From positions 1 through 64,000 of the IMG/VR virus record IMGVR_UViG_3300043568_000079: DNA of 64,000 nt, one strand, 5' to 3'. The position numbers were made by a program, and so were the translations under genes. This DNA comes from a virus. Each line of letters opens with the position of its first letter. Positions within the stretch are counted from its first letter, which is position 1. Positions 42,372-52,380 of this stretch are shown in pieces. The notes below the pieces were generated by a model. That model saw only the letters and a program-made list of their open reading frames with translations. It made no database searches and was not told where the DNA came from.

Positions 42372-45300
42372 TCATGTTCCGCTAGTTGTTACGATTGAAG
42401 ATGATGCTTTCAATTGTGATGCTGTGATGCCGTCGATAATTTCAATGTCATTAATAGTTACGCCGCTGATAAAAATTTCATCAGACTGACATGCAACTTC
42501 GTATAGACTTCCAAAACTAGTATCATTTTTTGGTACAATTACAAAGTTACTAATATCAGGTGTCAAGCTGTTCATGACATACGCAGACAATTCACTAAAA
42601 TAAAACGTTTGACCAAATTCCCAGTTTTCTAAAGCAAAAAATTCATTGATTGCTGTTAATATTCTTGTTTTAATATCATTGTCTGTAGTTGCTTTATTAG
42701 AATTCTTAACAGCTTTAAAAACTGCCCGTAAATTAGAATCTGCTTTACTACCAAACAATACTTTATATTTTACAGGGTGAAAAATAATTTCATCGCTGAT
42801 TGCCTTAATAGGTTCTAATTTTTCTCTATAATTTTGTTCTAGACTTTGACTTGTAGGAGCAAACGGTTCTCTAGTTGTGTTTCCTGCAATCCAACTTCTA
42901 AACTCATTATCATATGACAATGTTAAAACATACACGTCAATTAAATTTGTCTTGCTAGGATCAATTCTTTTTTCATCACCGCTATTATGTACATACTGGA
43001 ATTTTAAATCAGAGCGGCCAACTCTTCCATAGTATTCGTCTGTGAATAAAAGAGAGTTAGTCCCCGAAGACCAGTACTTAACTACATCTTCGTCTGGTGA
43101 ATAGAAATAAAACAAATCGCCGTTTTCAATAGGTTGGTTTAATTGTAACTGATTATATTTGTAAGTATTCCAACTTGTTTCAGATTCGATTGAATCTCTA
43201 ATATCAGTTGACAGATTGTATCTTAGCCCGTCTGCTTGTTTTTTAAAATAGATATAATTATCGCCAACAAGTTTTGTAAATGCTTCCGGATCTGCTATAT
43301 AACCAGTATTATTATAATCATAAAAACTAACACGAACTTTTTTAGGATCGACATAACCGTCTGACTCTATAACAGCTCCGTCAATTTGCCATGAGTAATC
43401 TAAACCTAACTGTCCCGAAATGTTAGAACTTTGACTCCAAATTCCAGATTCATTTTTAAAGATTTTATTAGTTGCAGTGTTTAGATAAAAGTCGCCCGAA
43501 CTACCTATTGATGATGTAGGATTGGATCCGCCACCGTACCACGTAACTGATTCAACGGGTTGAGTATTAACTGACAACACATCAATTTTATCTTTAATAA
43601 CAGTATTAGATACAAAATCGTAGTTAACTGACGTATCGTCTATGAAAAACCCTGTTTCATTTTCACTTTCAAAAATGTGATTTAATGTTCTAAACTTAAC
43701 TCTATATTTCTTTCCTGTCCAAATAAATGCAATAATCCAGCTAGAGTCTAATCCTAGATCTTCGACATTATTTTGTGTTGCAAGATTAAATGCATTCGTT
43801 GTATTCAAATTTGAATTTAAGATGATGCTCCAGGTTCTTGAACCTGCATCAATAGTTAGACCAAAATTTCTCTGCGTCATGCAAATGTTTGCAATTTCAT
43901 TTTCGATAGAAAAACTTAAAATACTACTGTATTTCGGAAGAACTTCAACAGGTATAGCACTCAAGGCCACTGTTCCGTTTCCAGGAACCCGTGTTGAGAA
44001 AATAACAGGACCTGTTCCGTCATCCAGTGTGCCCGATCCTGAATTAGCACCATCACCTATAACTTGACTAACTCCTGCCCAGAAATAAGTTTTTCCATTT
44101 GTAGGAATTACATTGTTAGCAGGAATAGATTTTAAATTATTGTTTTCGTCAAAGTATTTTTCAGATGGTGCAACAAATTTTACAGATGCTCCTGCTTCAA
44201 CATATTTTAAATTGCTGTCTGAATACAAACCAACAGACTGAGGGCCAGATGAATTTTTAAAATAACCTCTGCTTTGTCCAGGTGTTTTATTAACTTCAAC
44301 CCATGTCAAACTTAGAGAAGTTATACTTGCTCTTTCATAGTTGTCAAAGTAAAAAGATCTTAAATTAGGTTGTGCAACAATAGGTGCTAACTGATTTTTA
44401 ATAACCGATAGCACTTGATTTCTACTAGAAAACTCAAATTCAAAAAATTCTTCTTTTAGTTCTTTATATAATAAACCGTCAGTGGCAAAAATATTTGTAT
44501 TACTATAACGTCCGCTAACATCTGCAATATCAAAATATTTGCTTAGTCCACTTGAAATTCTATTGATACTCTTAACTTTAAGAATATCAGATCCTGCGGT
44601 TAAAGGCCCGATGTTATAATCTTCGCCTGTGATCATTCTATTTTGAAGATAGTATGCTTGAGGCGCCTTTGTTTGTATGCTAGAATTTGACTCTGGTCCG
44701 GCACTATTTGTAACAGTGTACTGCAAACTCATAGTAACTTGCAGAGTATGGCTTTGACCCGAAGCACTAACATAAGGAATTGAAATAACAACTCCGCTCA
44801 TTTGCTCAGGTTTAACAACATAATTAAGACCGTTACTCTGTCTATAAAATAGTCTAAAGTCACCCTTGGGTAAGTCTCCGAATACTCCGTCGGCAAAGTT
44901 TAAATCAATCTGATCTTCATCTCTTGTAGATATAGCGTATATAGTTCTTAGATCTTGATTCAAACTGTTATAAACAACATTGTTGCCTATTAAGCTAGGA
45001 ACACCAGTCCATAATGTATCAAATCCACCATTCTTATCTAATTGCCATAACCAAACATCAGTGTTGTTAATGTCGGGTGTATTGACTCCTACAATTTCGT
45101 TAGGAACAGGATTATCAAGGCCGAATTTAGCCATGCTTAGTGTACCTTGACGGAAGTGAGCAAAGAATCCTGTGTTTACACTGGATGATCCTTGATTATC
45201 ATTTTTATAAATGATGCTAAAGGCACCTGCTGGTTCCGGAGCTTCTTCATAGATGTATGTTTTTCGCGAGAATGTACAGGGTACAATCTCGAAACTCATA

Positions 45301-45917
45301 GGCGTGCCGTTGATGTTTTTGCTAAAATTATAGATAGGAACATCTGTGTTTGCACTATTGATACGATACTGTTCTGTGCTAATACCGCTGATTGTATCTC
45401 TATCTGCTGGATTTCCAAAATTAGAAGTCATAGCAGAGTTCATAATATTAATGAACTGCTGGTACCAGTCTGGGTTAGTAGGATCGTTCCAACCTATTGT
45501 AGTGTTTGCTAAATTTGTACCGTTAGAATCATAAACATTGTCGGATGTTTGTACCGCAGTTACTTTTAAGAAGCCGTTAGCAGGCATATTTCTTGCAGGA
45601 TTATAACTAACCAATTGAGCTAAACGTAGAATACTATCTCGGCGCTGTGCAGTTTCTAAGAAGTTTTCACGAGCATTTAAATCAATGCGGAAACTTAGAT
45701 TCTGACCTAGATAAGCAATGAGATCGATAAGAGCAACGTACTCACTGCTGTCAATAAAATCGTTAAATTCTTCAGGATAATTTTCCTGAAGATAAGAAAT
45801 CATAGTGCGGCGGAGTGTTTCAAAATCGTAACTTTTGAAGTCAGCGTTTCTGAAAGACTGGTAGATTTTTTTCCAATCTTCACTTACTAATATTTTTGAA
45901 TTTGTTGCTGGAATCAT
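42372..45917 (-). CDS. 6: Baseplate wedge protein gp6-like (baseplate J family)
   Basis: A 1181-aa protein, much longer than T4 gp6 (660 aa). The N-terminus (SEDWKKIYQSFRNADFKSYD, DFIDSSEYVALIDLIAYLGQN, NARENFLETAQRRDSILRLA) is the diagnostic gp6 region. The J-like core follows (INRISSGLSKYFDIADVSG and later segments), and the rest is expanded with extra domains. gp6 dimers form the inner ring of the baseplate wedge. The gene is adjacent to gp25, its partner in the wedge core. A late-type box precedes it. The extra 500 residues may dock the giant protein encoded next. Confidence 0.85.
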   Translation of the reverse strand: MIPATNSKILVSEDWKKIYQSFRNADFKSYDFETLRRTMISYLQENYPEEFNDFIDSSEYVALIDLIAYLGQNLSFRIDLNARENFLETAQRRDSILRLAQLVSYNPARNMPANGFLKVTAVQTSDNVYDSNGTNLANTTIGWNDPTNPDWYQQFINIMNSAMTSNFGNPADRDTISGISTEQYRINSANTDVPIYNFSKNINGTPMSFEIVPCTFSRKTYIYEEAPEPAGAFSIIYKNDNQGSSSVNTGFFAHFRQGTLSMAKFGLDNPVPNEIVGVNTPDINNTDVWLWQLDKNGGFDTLWTGVPSLIGNNVVYNSLNQDLRTIYAISTRDEDQIDLNFADGVFGDLPKGDFRLFYRQSNGLNYVVKPEQMSGVVISIPYVSASGQSHTLQVTMSLQYTVTNSAGPESNSSIQTKAPQAYYLQNRMITGEDYNIGPLTAGSDILKVKSINRISSGLSKYFDIADVSGRYSNTNIFATDGLLYKELKEEFFEFEFSSRNQVLSVIKNQLAPIVAQPNLRSFYFDNYERASITSLSLTWVEVNKTPGQSRGYFKNSSGPQSVGLYSDSNLKYVEAGASVKFVAPSEKYFDENNNLKSIPANNVIPTNGKTYFWAGVSQVIGDGANSGSGTLDDGTGPVIFSTRVPGNGTVALSAIPVEVLPKYSSILSFSIENEIANICMTQRNFGLTIDAGSRTWSIILNSNLNTTNAFNLATQNNVEDLGLDSSWIIAFIWTGKKYRVKFRTLNHIFESENETGFFIDDTSVNYDFVSNTVIKDKIDVLSVNTQPVESVTWYGGGSNPTSSIGSSGDFYLNTATNKIFKNESGIWSQSSNISGQLGLDYSWQIDGAVIESDGYVDPKKVRVSFYDYNNTGYIADPEAFTKLVGDNYIYFKKQADGLRYNLSTDIRDSIESETSWNTYKYNQLQLNQPIENGDLFYFYSPDEDVVKYWSSGTNSLLFTDEYYGRVGRSDLKFQYVHNSGDEKRIDPSKTNLIDVYVLTLSYDNEFRSWIAGNTTREPFAPTSQSLEQNYREKLEPIKAISDEIIFHPVKYKVLFGSKADSNLRAVFKAVKNSNKATTDNDIKTRILTAINEFFALENWEFGQTFYFSELSAYVMNSLTPDISNFVIVPKNDTSFGSLYEVACQSDEIFISGVTINDIEIIDGITASQLKASSSIVTTSGT

Positions 45918-45937
45918 GATTTTTACTATTCGATACC

Positions 45938-45945
45938 GTATTTAT
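45938..45945 (-). promoter_or_regulatory. Late-type promoter box (ATAAATAC) for gp6
   Basis: ATAAATAC on the - strand in CAAATAAATACGGTATC, about 20 nt before the gp6 ATG, in the 49-bp gap between gp25 and gp6. Confidence 0.5.
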
Positions 45946-45966
45946 TTGAAAAATTATCAGGGTATA

Positions 45967-46404
45967 TTATTGTGCTGTTAGCCCTAGCTTCTGATCAAAC
46001 ACTAACTTCATCGTAGTTGATTCGTCTGTGTTCCTCATGGCTAAAGTAATTTCAACAAGATACCCCTGCTCATATTCACTGATATCTATCTGAATTGGAT
46101 AAGCTCTAGGATCAAAGCTACAGATAGCCTCTATGTCTTGTTGTAATAGTTCTCTGACGTGTTCGGTTAACGGTTCCATTATTAAGTCCCAGACAATGGT
46201 TCCGAACGTAGGATTCATAACCCTACTTCCTTTACGTGTGTTAAAATGATTTAAGATGTCTTGTTTGATTAAATCAAAGTCGTACAACTTAGATCCGTAG
46301 TTTGTAGAATCTACCGTACTGAAGCCGCGATAAAACTGACTTAGTCGGTTAGTATGCTGACTATTGTAATTAGAAACGTTAATTTCAAGGTTCTTGTAAG
46401 GCAT
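45967..46404 (-). CDS. 25: Baseplate wedge protein gp25-like
   Basis: A 145-aa protein (T4 gp25 is 132 aa). HFNTRKGSRVMNPTFGTIVWDLIM is the hallmark of the family, related to the type VI secretion TssE/gp25 lysozyme-like fold; EPLTEHVRELLQQDIEAICSF follows. It links wedge to sheath initiation. The order gp5-gp25-gp6 fits a T4-type baseplate cassette. A late-type box overlaps the stop codon of gp5 just ahead of its ATG. Confidence 0.9.
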   Translation of the reverse strand: MPYKNLEINVSNYNSQHTNRLSQFYRGFSTVDSTNYGSKLYDFDLIKQDILNHFNTRKGSRVMNPTFGTIVWDLIMEPLTEHVRELLQQDIEAICSFDPRAYPIQIDISEYEQGYLVEITLAMRNTDESTTMKLVFDQKLGLTAQ

Positions 46405-46407
46405 ACT

Positions 46408-46415
46408 ATATTTAT
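46408..46415 (-). promoter_or_regulatory. Late-type promoter box (ATAAATAT) between gp5 and gp25
   Basis: On the - strand TAATAAATATAGT contains the gp5 stop (TAA) and ends at the gp25 ATG. The predicted start would fall within a base of the ATG, so it may be a leaderless promoter or a chance AT-rich match. Confidence 0.35.
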
Positions 46416-48703
46416 TAGCCGCCAGAACCAGTCTTTATAGGGTTCCCAGAACCATCAGTTACAATGCCGCCTGTGCCAGATTGTACAGTTGCTCCTTGCA
46501 ATTGCCCTAAGAAACACTCGTAATAACCCTTCTTTTTAGCTTTAATATCGGCTGTGTTAAATCCAACAGACTTACAGGCAGCTTCAAAATAGTTAGGATC
46601 TGTTTGTGCAACTTTGCATCTGTCAAGCATATACTTGACACTGACTTCGGCTGCTATAGCAGGATTAGAAAGCAAGGACGGATTGCCTAAAAGATCCTGT
46701 CCTACCATAGTTCCGTATTTAGAATAGTTTGCTCGACCAGTTAATTGAATGTAGCCGCGTCCAATATATTTTCCGCCGTCGCCGGCTTGTGTATTGCCTA
46801 GACCTTTACCTTTGGCAGTTGTATAACCGTATAGAAACTCAGGTAAACTATTATTAGGATTGCCTGCATATTGTTGAGCAAGAGCTTTATCGCCTTTAAA
46901 CACACTAGGGAATACTTGTAACAATCTATCTGCTGAATAATTAAACCCTTCATTAACTAACTTCCATCGACATTCACCGCCTGCGATACCTAACAAAGAT
47001 GCTACTGCATACGGACTTGTTAAACCATATTTTGCGCAGGCTGCTTTAAGAGCTGCAATACCCGGAGCCGAAGAACTAGCATTGATATCTTTAGCATACT
47101 CTGGACTACATGTTCCTGCTACTACTTCTTCTTGGTTTGCAGGCTCTTGACTTCCTGTGGCAGGATTTGGTGCTACACCGCCTGCACTCCTGTCTGCAAG
47201 AGTTGCATCAGTTGCCGCAGGTGTAAATTTAGAAGGGTTAATATTTTCGTGCTGATCCCACGGCTCATGTGTAGGAACTCGTTGCATAATACTCTTAATG
47301 CTATTCCCCTTATAGAATACACTATTTGCCCAACCAGCGGCGGCACTTCTATTAGGTAATGTAAACAATGGTAGGTCTGGTGGTGTTTCTGCAGTATCTG
47401 CAGGTGTAGGTGCGGCGGCGGATGGACCGTTTAAGTGAATTGCCGAACCGGATGCTATAATATTTCCATTAGCTCCCAGGTTTAATTGCCCCGCTGTGCC
47501 TATGCTAATAGTGCCCTCTGCCCCAAAATTTATTGTTGCACCTGCACTGGATTTAATATCGTTTGCTACATTAAGATTGTAAGAATTTGCAATGCTTACT
47601 TTTGTAAGACCGCCAATAGTTTCATCGTGGGTACCTCTAACAGATATCTTTTGATCTTGATCAACTGTTAGATAATTGTATCCTGTGATATTAGTTTCCA
47701 TGTTCTTGCCGGCACGCACATGAATATTACGACCTGCTTCTATGTTAATATCACGGTCGGCTCGGAAGTTAAAATCTTGTTCACTGTGAATGCTAACGCT
47801 GTCTGCTGCATATATATCAATCTTACCATTGCTGGTCATTTCAATCCATGCTGTACCTTTACTATTAGCAATGTAGATTAGGTCTTGACTGTTGTGCATC
47901 AAGATTTGATGTCCAGTTCTTGTACGCAATCTAACTAATTCATTTTGTCCATTAACATCCCCGTCATCCATAACAAAGGTAGTTCCTCCGAGTCTGCTTA
48001 CAGGTGCTTGAGCATTACCTTCATAACCAATTCTACCTCGACGGGCTCCGGGACTATCATCTAATGGACCAGGTGTGCTAATGCCAAATACTCCGCTAGG
48101 TACTTCTCGGCGAGCACTACTCGACGTAACACCGCGAATTGTATCTAGCAATAATCCTTGTTGTAATAACCTATCGGCAAAAGGATGCACAGGTTTTGCA
48201 AAACGATCAGGATTAGGGTTTTCTAATTTTTTAGAACTCTTGTGAAACTCTGCAACTGGCAGATAATCAGTTCCGTACTTTCTTCTTTGTTCATCTGTTA
48301 GTGCAGTTTGCTTTGTGGCTGCAATTCCCGGAGTCATGTGATTCTGGAATATGTCTTGTACGCATCCAAAAAAGTAACCTTGATTAGGGTCTCCGTCTAT
48401 GAACAGGACCATAACTGTTGTTCCAACATCCGGCGGAACCATCCACATTCCGTAACTTTTTTGTACATCATTAAAGTCACTGCTGTTAGTACCTTCGTAT
48501 CTAATAGATGTTGTTCCTGCAAAGGGACTTAGATATCTAACTACATAAGTTTCGCCCTTTTCTTTAGTGGAACTGGGCATGCCTTTTAAAAGTGCAACTT
48601 CAAGACAGCCCATGTATGTAGGGTCAAGGTGGTTTGTTACTTCTGCTAGGAAAGGACCTGGGGAAGGCAACGGTGACCGCGATCTGGTTTCAAAAGACGC
48701 CAT
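46415..48703 (-). CDS. 5: Baseplate central spike gp5-like with C-terminal GH19-type lysozyme domain
   Basis: A 762-aa protein. Residues 10-120 form the OB-like N-domain (PFLAEVTNHLDPTYMGCLEV, MWMVPPDVGTTVMVLFIDGD). Residues about 230-400 are a spike beta-helix (SKGTAWIEMTSNGKIDIYAA, DINIEAGRNIHVRAGKNME). About 550-735 resemble a GH19 chitinase/lysozyme domain (LLGIAGGECRW with a probable catalytic Glu near 576; GRGYIQLTGRANYSKYG). T4 gp5 has its lysozyme domain before the beta-helix; here it is of another family and at the C-terminus. It probably punctures the outer membrane and digests peptidoglycan. Confidence 0.85.
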   Translation of the reverse strand: MASFETRSRSPLPSPGPFLAEVTNHLDPTYMGCLEVALLKGMPSSTKEKGETYVVRYLSPFAGTTSIRYEGTNSSDFNDVQKSYGMWMVPPDVGTTVMVLFIDGDPNQGYFFGCVQDIFQNHMTPGIAATKQTALTDEQRRKYGTDYLPVAEFHKSSKKLENPNPDRFAKPVHPFADRLLQQGLLLDTIRGVTSSSARREVPSGVFGISTPGPLDDSPGARRGRIGYEGNAQAPVSRLGGTTFVMDDGDVNGQNELVRLRTRTGHQILMHNSQDLIYIANSKGTAWIEMTSNGKIDIYAADSVSIHSEQDFNFRADRDINIEAGRNIHVRAGKNMETNITGYNYLTVDQDQKISVRGTHDETIGGLTKVSIANSYNLNVANDIKSSAGATINFGAEGTISIGTAGQLNLGANGNIIASGSAIHLNGPSAAAPTPADTAETPPDLPLFTLPNRSAAAGWANSVFYKGNSIKSIMQRVPTHEPWDQHENINPSKFTPAATDATLADRSAGGVAPNPATGSQEPANQEEVVAGTCSPEYAKDINASSSAPGIAALKAACAKYGLTSPYAVASLLGIAGGECRWKLVNEGFNYSADRLLQVFPSVFKGDKALAQQYAGNPNNSLPEFLYGYTTAKGKGLGNTQAGDGGKYIGRGYIQLTGRANYSKYGTMVGQDLLGNPSLLSNPAIAAEVSVKYMLDRCKVAQTDPNYFEAACKSVGFNTADIKAKKKGYYECFLGQLQGATVQSGTGGIVTDGSGNPIKTGSGG

Positions 48704-48707
48704 ATTC

Positions 48708-51700
48708 TTATCCCAATGTATTCCTATTAATTAATTTGTCTAACGGACTGTTGCCAGCTGAAATACTGCCAAATTTACTTGTAACGGAATCAACTAGTCC
48801 TTGACCCGGAACTAACGATTGTCCAGTAACATTTGCAATCTGTGATCTTGCAGTTAAGACTTTGTCAGCTGATATATTTGTATCAATGCTATTTAATCTT
48901 CCTGTGAACCCAGACAAAGGATTATACTGTGCAGCAAATTCTTTGACAGCAGATAAATTCGGACTAGGTGCAACTGAGTATGGAGACGTTGCAGGCAAAT
49001 TAGAAATTTTTGCAGATGGAATATAATCTAATACAACACCAGAATCAACTGCTTGACTTAGATTAACATCGGCAGGAGCTTTACTGATCATGTTTTTAAC
49101 TTGATCGAGAGACTTACTGGATAGATTTGGACTCAGTCCAGATAATGCAGATGCGCTCAATCCCAGTGCTGCGCCCAGGGCCGCAGGATCAGCAGGTGTT
49201 CCGGATAATGATTTTACCTTGTCTCCTATGCCAGACGCATATTCTCCAGCTTTCTTTCCTAGTCCAACTACGGTGTCTACTGCATTTGTTCCTAGAGATT
49301 TTAATGTACCTAAAGAATCTGAAATACTGCCAACTGGAAGTGCAGCTGAATTAATGGTATTCCCATATTGTATATCTTGAGCAGTCGGATCAACGGGTAA
49401 AGAAGATACTTTAGGAATAGAAACTGTTGCTCCTTCTCCTATACCAGAACCTTGATTTGATTTTTTTAATAACGAAGCAATTGCAGTTCCTGCGGCTGCT
49501 CCTGCTAGAACCCCTACAGCACGTTTAATAGGAACATTACCAGTTACCACATTTGCAGCAACCGCTAACATAGCAGCCGTTCCTAAATTATTTTGACCCA
49601 GTGCAGTTAATCCAGATGAATTTAATCTAACATTTGACAACATATCTGTAGGCAATGGACTTCCTATAATAGAATTTCCTCTGCTAACTAAGCCCATTGT
49701 TTGATTTAACAAGTTAGGTGAAGCTCCACTAAGTCCGCCTGGTGAATTTGTAAAGTTGCTTGGCTGGTTAGGTAATCCCGGAGAAGGAATTCCCCTGTCT
49801 AGTTGTTCATACAAATTCGTATCTAGTCGTTGAGAAGGCGACCTTGCAGTCGAAGTATCTTCTTTAACTCCGTCTTCTGGATCAGGTGTTGATGTTAGAT
49901 ACACTGAAGGATCAGTTGCCTTCACGCTGTAATCTAAAACTTGCCCAGGAACTCTAATTACGTTTAATCTCTGTTTAAATGCACCTTCTTTAAAAGTATG
50001 AGTAGCTTGAGTTACCATGTATACTCCGCTGAACGGAATTCTATTTGCATCAAAAAACATCATACCGCCTTGTTCAAAAGGCATTATGTCAATAGGATTT
50101 CTAAAGTTGATAGTAATCATCAACTGTCCCTGATTAAACGCTGCTTCTCCACCCTTTAACGAACCGTTGCCTACAGGAGCAGGATTGTAACTACCCATGC
50201 CTCCTGTAACAAGATAGAACGGATCTCCTAGAATTTCTAATTCTCCGGTTAACATACTAGCCTGACTGTTTACCACGGCGTTGTGCATGTTTCTTGCTAA
50301 TATACTATAAGGATCATCTAATGGCTGACTAGCATTGCCTCCGTAAGATTGTAACTGTGTAGTGACAACTTTTTTAGGATGCATCGGAACTTGAAGTTTT
50401 GAAGCATCTTCATTGCTAGGACTAGCCTGACTGGTTTTTACATTATTGTCATTGCCGGCTGCTGTTTTTGCTTCAACTGAATCTTTATTTCCCATTGCTG
50501 CTGGAACAGCTTCAAAAAATAACGTATTAAAATTCAACTTAAATGATATAACATCTACATTTTGTCCTGTGTAGATATAGTTGTATTCTCGACGGCTTAA
50601 TTTTTTTAATTCCTTTTCTTCAATAAAGTTATCAGATAAGTTTGGAATCTTTGTATAATGAACTTTATAAGGAGCAACAATATAATTAATTTTTTGAACA
50701 GGTTTCTTTGTTTCAGTGTTTATTACATCTGTATTTTCTACTTCGATACGTACTGTAAAATATTCAATCATTCCGTACGAATCAATATGTTTTTTGATAT
50801 CTTTTAAGATATTTCTAGTATATTCACTGTCTCGTATAACTGCGGTAATAACTTCGTGAATGTTCATTCCTTCTCCAAACTGAACAACGGTCTTAGAAGG
50901 ATTGTATTTTATACTTTCAGGTTTTTTAGCCTGCTCTTGTGCTGTGGGCTGTTTGCTACCATTAGTTTTATACGCATTTGGTTTATCAGTAGAGCTAGGA
51001 TCTGTTAGACCATATAACGCATTGTCTTTCATTAGTTCTACTAATTTTTCTTTAGAGATCTTATTGTCAGTATCGTATGCCCAGCCTTTGACTTCGTCCC
51101 ATACTGGAAATTTAATTGAATAAAAATCAACTTGAGTTGCATTTCCATCTTTACGAGAATCTTTATGTTCTTTCAATGTCTGATCATTGATACTTTTCAT
51201 GAAGTTTTCAAGAATTTCTTTTACAGTCTGACCTTCCATCTTAATGGGTTTTTTAACTGTGTTAGGTTGGCCAAATGCTCGTTCATTGTACGGAACTGCG
51301 TCAACTCTATAGCGTGTTCCTTTTTCAGAAACATCCACTTCAATGTTGGTAAGACCTATGGGGAAATATCTTTCAGCGTTAGGAATTTTAATCGGATCTT
51401 TGAATTCATCAGTATCGTCATCTGGGTATCCCCAAAATTCAATTTTTAAAACAAACGATGCTTGTAGATAGCTAGGATATCCTGCCGCCAGAGCTGCAAC
51501 ATATAGAGCTTCAATAAACCCATTCATGCTATATGGCTCAACAACATCAAATTTTATTTTAGTAGGTAGACTTAGATTAGATTCTTTACTAAACGACATT
51601 ACTGATTCTATTTCTACATTGTCCATAAAGAAATCAAATCGTCCTGGACTTTCAGAATTAAATTTATCTAAGAATTCAGCTGCATAATTTCTATTAACAT

Positions 51701-52082
51701 ATCCGCTGCCTCTTCCTCCGCCAGCAGTAGTACTAGGTGTTGTTATACCCGAAGTTAAAAAAGAAGAAGTTAATGCAATGCCGTCTGTTCCTTTACCGCC
51801 AGATTTTAAAATTACAAGATCTAATTCACTTTCTCTAAGTTTTTTAGGATCTTTAAGATATTCTTTGTTTAAACCTGCAAGAGTAAAGTTATAGGTTACA
51901 GACCTAAATCCATTCAATACATTTTTTTCGCCAGTTTGTTCTACAAGCTGAGAGGCTTCTTTTTGAAACTTAGACTCACCTGTGTCAGATTTGTTTTCTT
52001 TTTTGTTTGTTTTATTTTCTACCTCAGGAGAAGACCCGCTACCTGTTGCAACCATAATATCGTAACCAGAAAACTCTCCCAT
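48708..52082 (-). CDS. Baseplate hub-like virion protein, 1124 aa
   Basis: The first 700 residues contain ordered beta-rich blocks (NVEIESVMSFSKESNLSLPT, VEPYSMNGFIEALYVAALAA, EFWGYPDDDTDEF, IEVDVSEKGTRYRVDAVPYN) and a later QLMITINFRNPIDIMPFEQG followed by SGVYMVTQATHTFKEGAFKQ. These resemble hub proteins of the gp27/tail-completion type, but I cannot assign a T4 number with certainty. The last 350 residues are low-complexity Ser/Gly/Ala/Leu with a helical stretch. It lies between gp5 and gp53, so a hub role is the best inference. AGGAAT precedes the ATG. Confidence 0.65.
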   Translation of the reverse strand: MGEFSGYDIMVATGSGSSPEVENKTNKKENKSDTGESKFQKEASQLVEQTGEKNVLNGFRSVTYNFTLAGLNKEYLKDPKKLRESELDLVILKSGGKGTDGIALTSSFLTSGITTPSTTAGGGRGSGYVNRNYAAEFLDKFNSESPGRFDFFMDNVEIESVMSFSKESNLSLPTKIKFDVVEPYSMNGFIEALYVAALAAGYPSYLQASFVLKIEFWGYPDDDTDEFKDPIKIPNAERYFPIGLTNIEVDVSEKGTRYRVDAVPYNERAFGQPNTVKKPIKMEGQTVKEILENFMKSINDQTLKEHKDSRKDGNATQVDFYSIKFPVWDEVKGWAYDTDNKISKEKLVELMKDNALYGLTDPSSTDKPNAYKTNGSKQPTAQEQAKKPESIKYNPSKTVVQFGEGMNIHEVITAVIRDSEYTRNILKDIKKHIDSYGMIEYFTVRIEVENTDVINTETKKPVQKINYIVAPYKVHYTKIPNLSDNFIEEKELKKLSRREYNYIYTGQNVDVISFKLNFNTLFFEAVPAAMGNKDSVEAKTAAGNDNNVKTSQASPSNEDASKLQVPMHPKKVVTTQLQSYGGNASQPLDDPYSILARNMHNAVVNSQASMLTGELEILGDPFYLVTGGMGSYNPAPVGNGSLKGGEAAFNQGQLMITINFRNPIDIMPFEQGGMMFFDANRIPFSGVYMVTQATHTFKEGAFKQRLNVIRVPGQVLDYSVKATDPSVYLTSTPDPEDGVKEDTSTARSPSQRLDTNLYEQLDRGIPSPGLPNQPSNFTNSPGGLSGASPNLLNQTMGLVSRGNSIIGSPLPTDMLSNVRLNSSGLTALGQNNLGTAAMLAVAANVVTGNVPIKRAVGVLAGAAAGTAIASLLKKSNQGSGIGEGATVSIPKVSSLPVDPTAQDIQYGNTINSAALPVGSISDSLGTLKSLGTNAVDTVVGLGKKAGEYASGIGDKVKSLSGTPADPAALGAALGLSASALSGLSPNLSSKSLDQVKNMISKAPADVNLSQAVDSGVVLDYIPSAKISNLPATSPYSVAPSPNLSAVKEFAAQYNPLSGFTGRLNSIDTNISADKVLTARSQIANVTGQSLVPGQGLVDSVTSKFGSISAGNSPLDKLINRNTLG

Positions 52083-52083
52083 A

Positions 52084-52380
52084 TTATATTCCTAATACTT
52101 TTTTAATAGTAGTCATTTTAGGAAGATAGATTTTTGTTCCGGCTTTCATATCATATATTGGATCTTTTAATTTATTTTTGTTTCTAATTGAAAATACCCA
52201 CCACAATCTAGCGTCCTGGTAAAGATCATATGCAAGTAGGTCAGGACGATTCTCATATGTATTTGTAATTTCAAAAAGAATGTCGTCTTTTTCATTAGGA
52301 AGATCCCTGAGACTCATAACATCCAAGTAACCGTTTACAATCTCAGTTCTAAAATATGGACTTTCTTTACTATACGCCAT
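52084..52380 (-). CDS. 53: Baseplate wedge protein gp53-like
   Basis: A 98-aa protein. FEITNTYENRPDLLAYDLYQ, then DARLWWVFSIRNKNKLKDP and AGTKIYLPK are the gp53 pattern: a short wedge subunit with a LysM-like end. T4 gp53 is 196 aa, so this is a compact form, as in marine relatives. Its start overlaps the stop of the upstream gene by one base. It probably stabilises wedge-hub contacts. Confidence 0.8.
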   Translation of the reverse strand: MAYSKESPYFRTEIVNGYLDVMSLRDLPNEKDDILFEITNTYENRPDLLAYDLYQDARLWWVFSIRNKNKLKDPIYDMKAGTKIYLPKMTTIKKVLGI

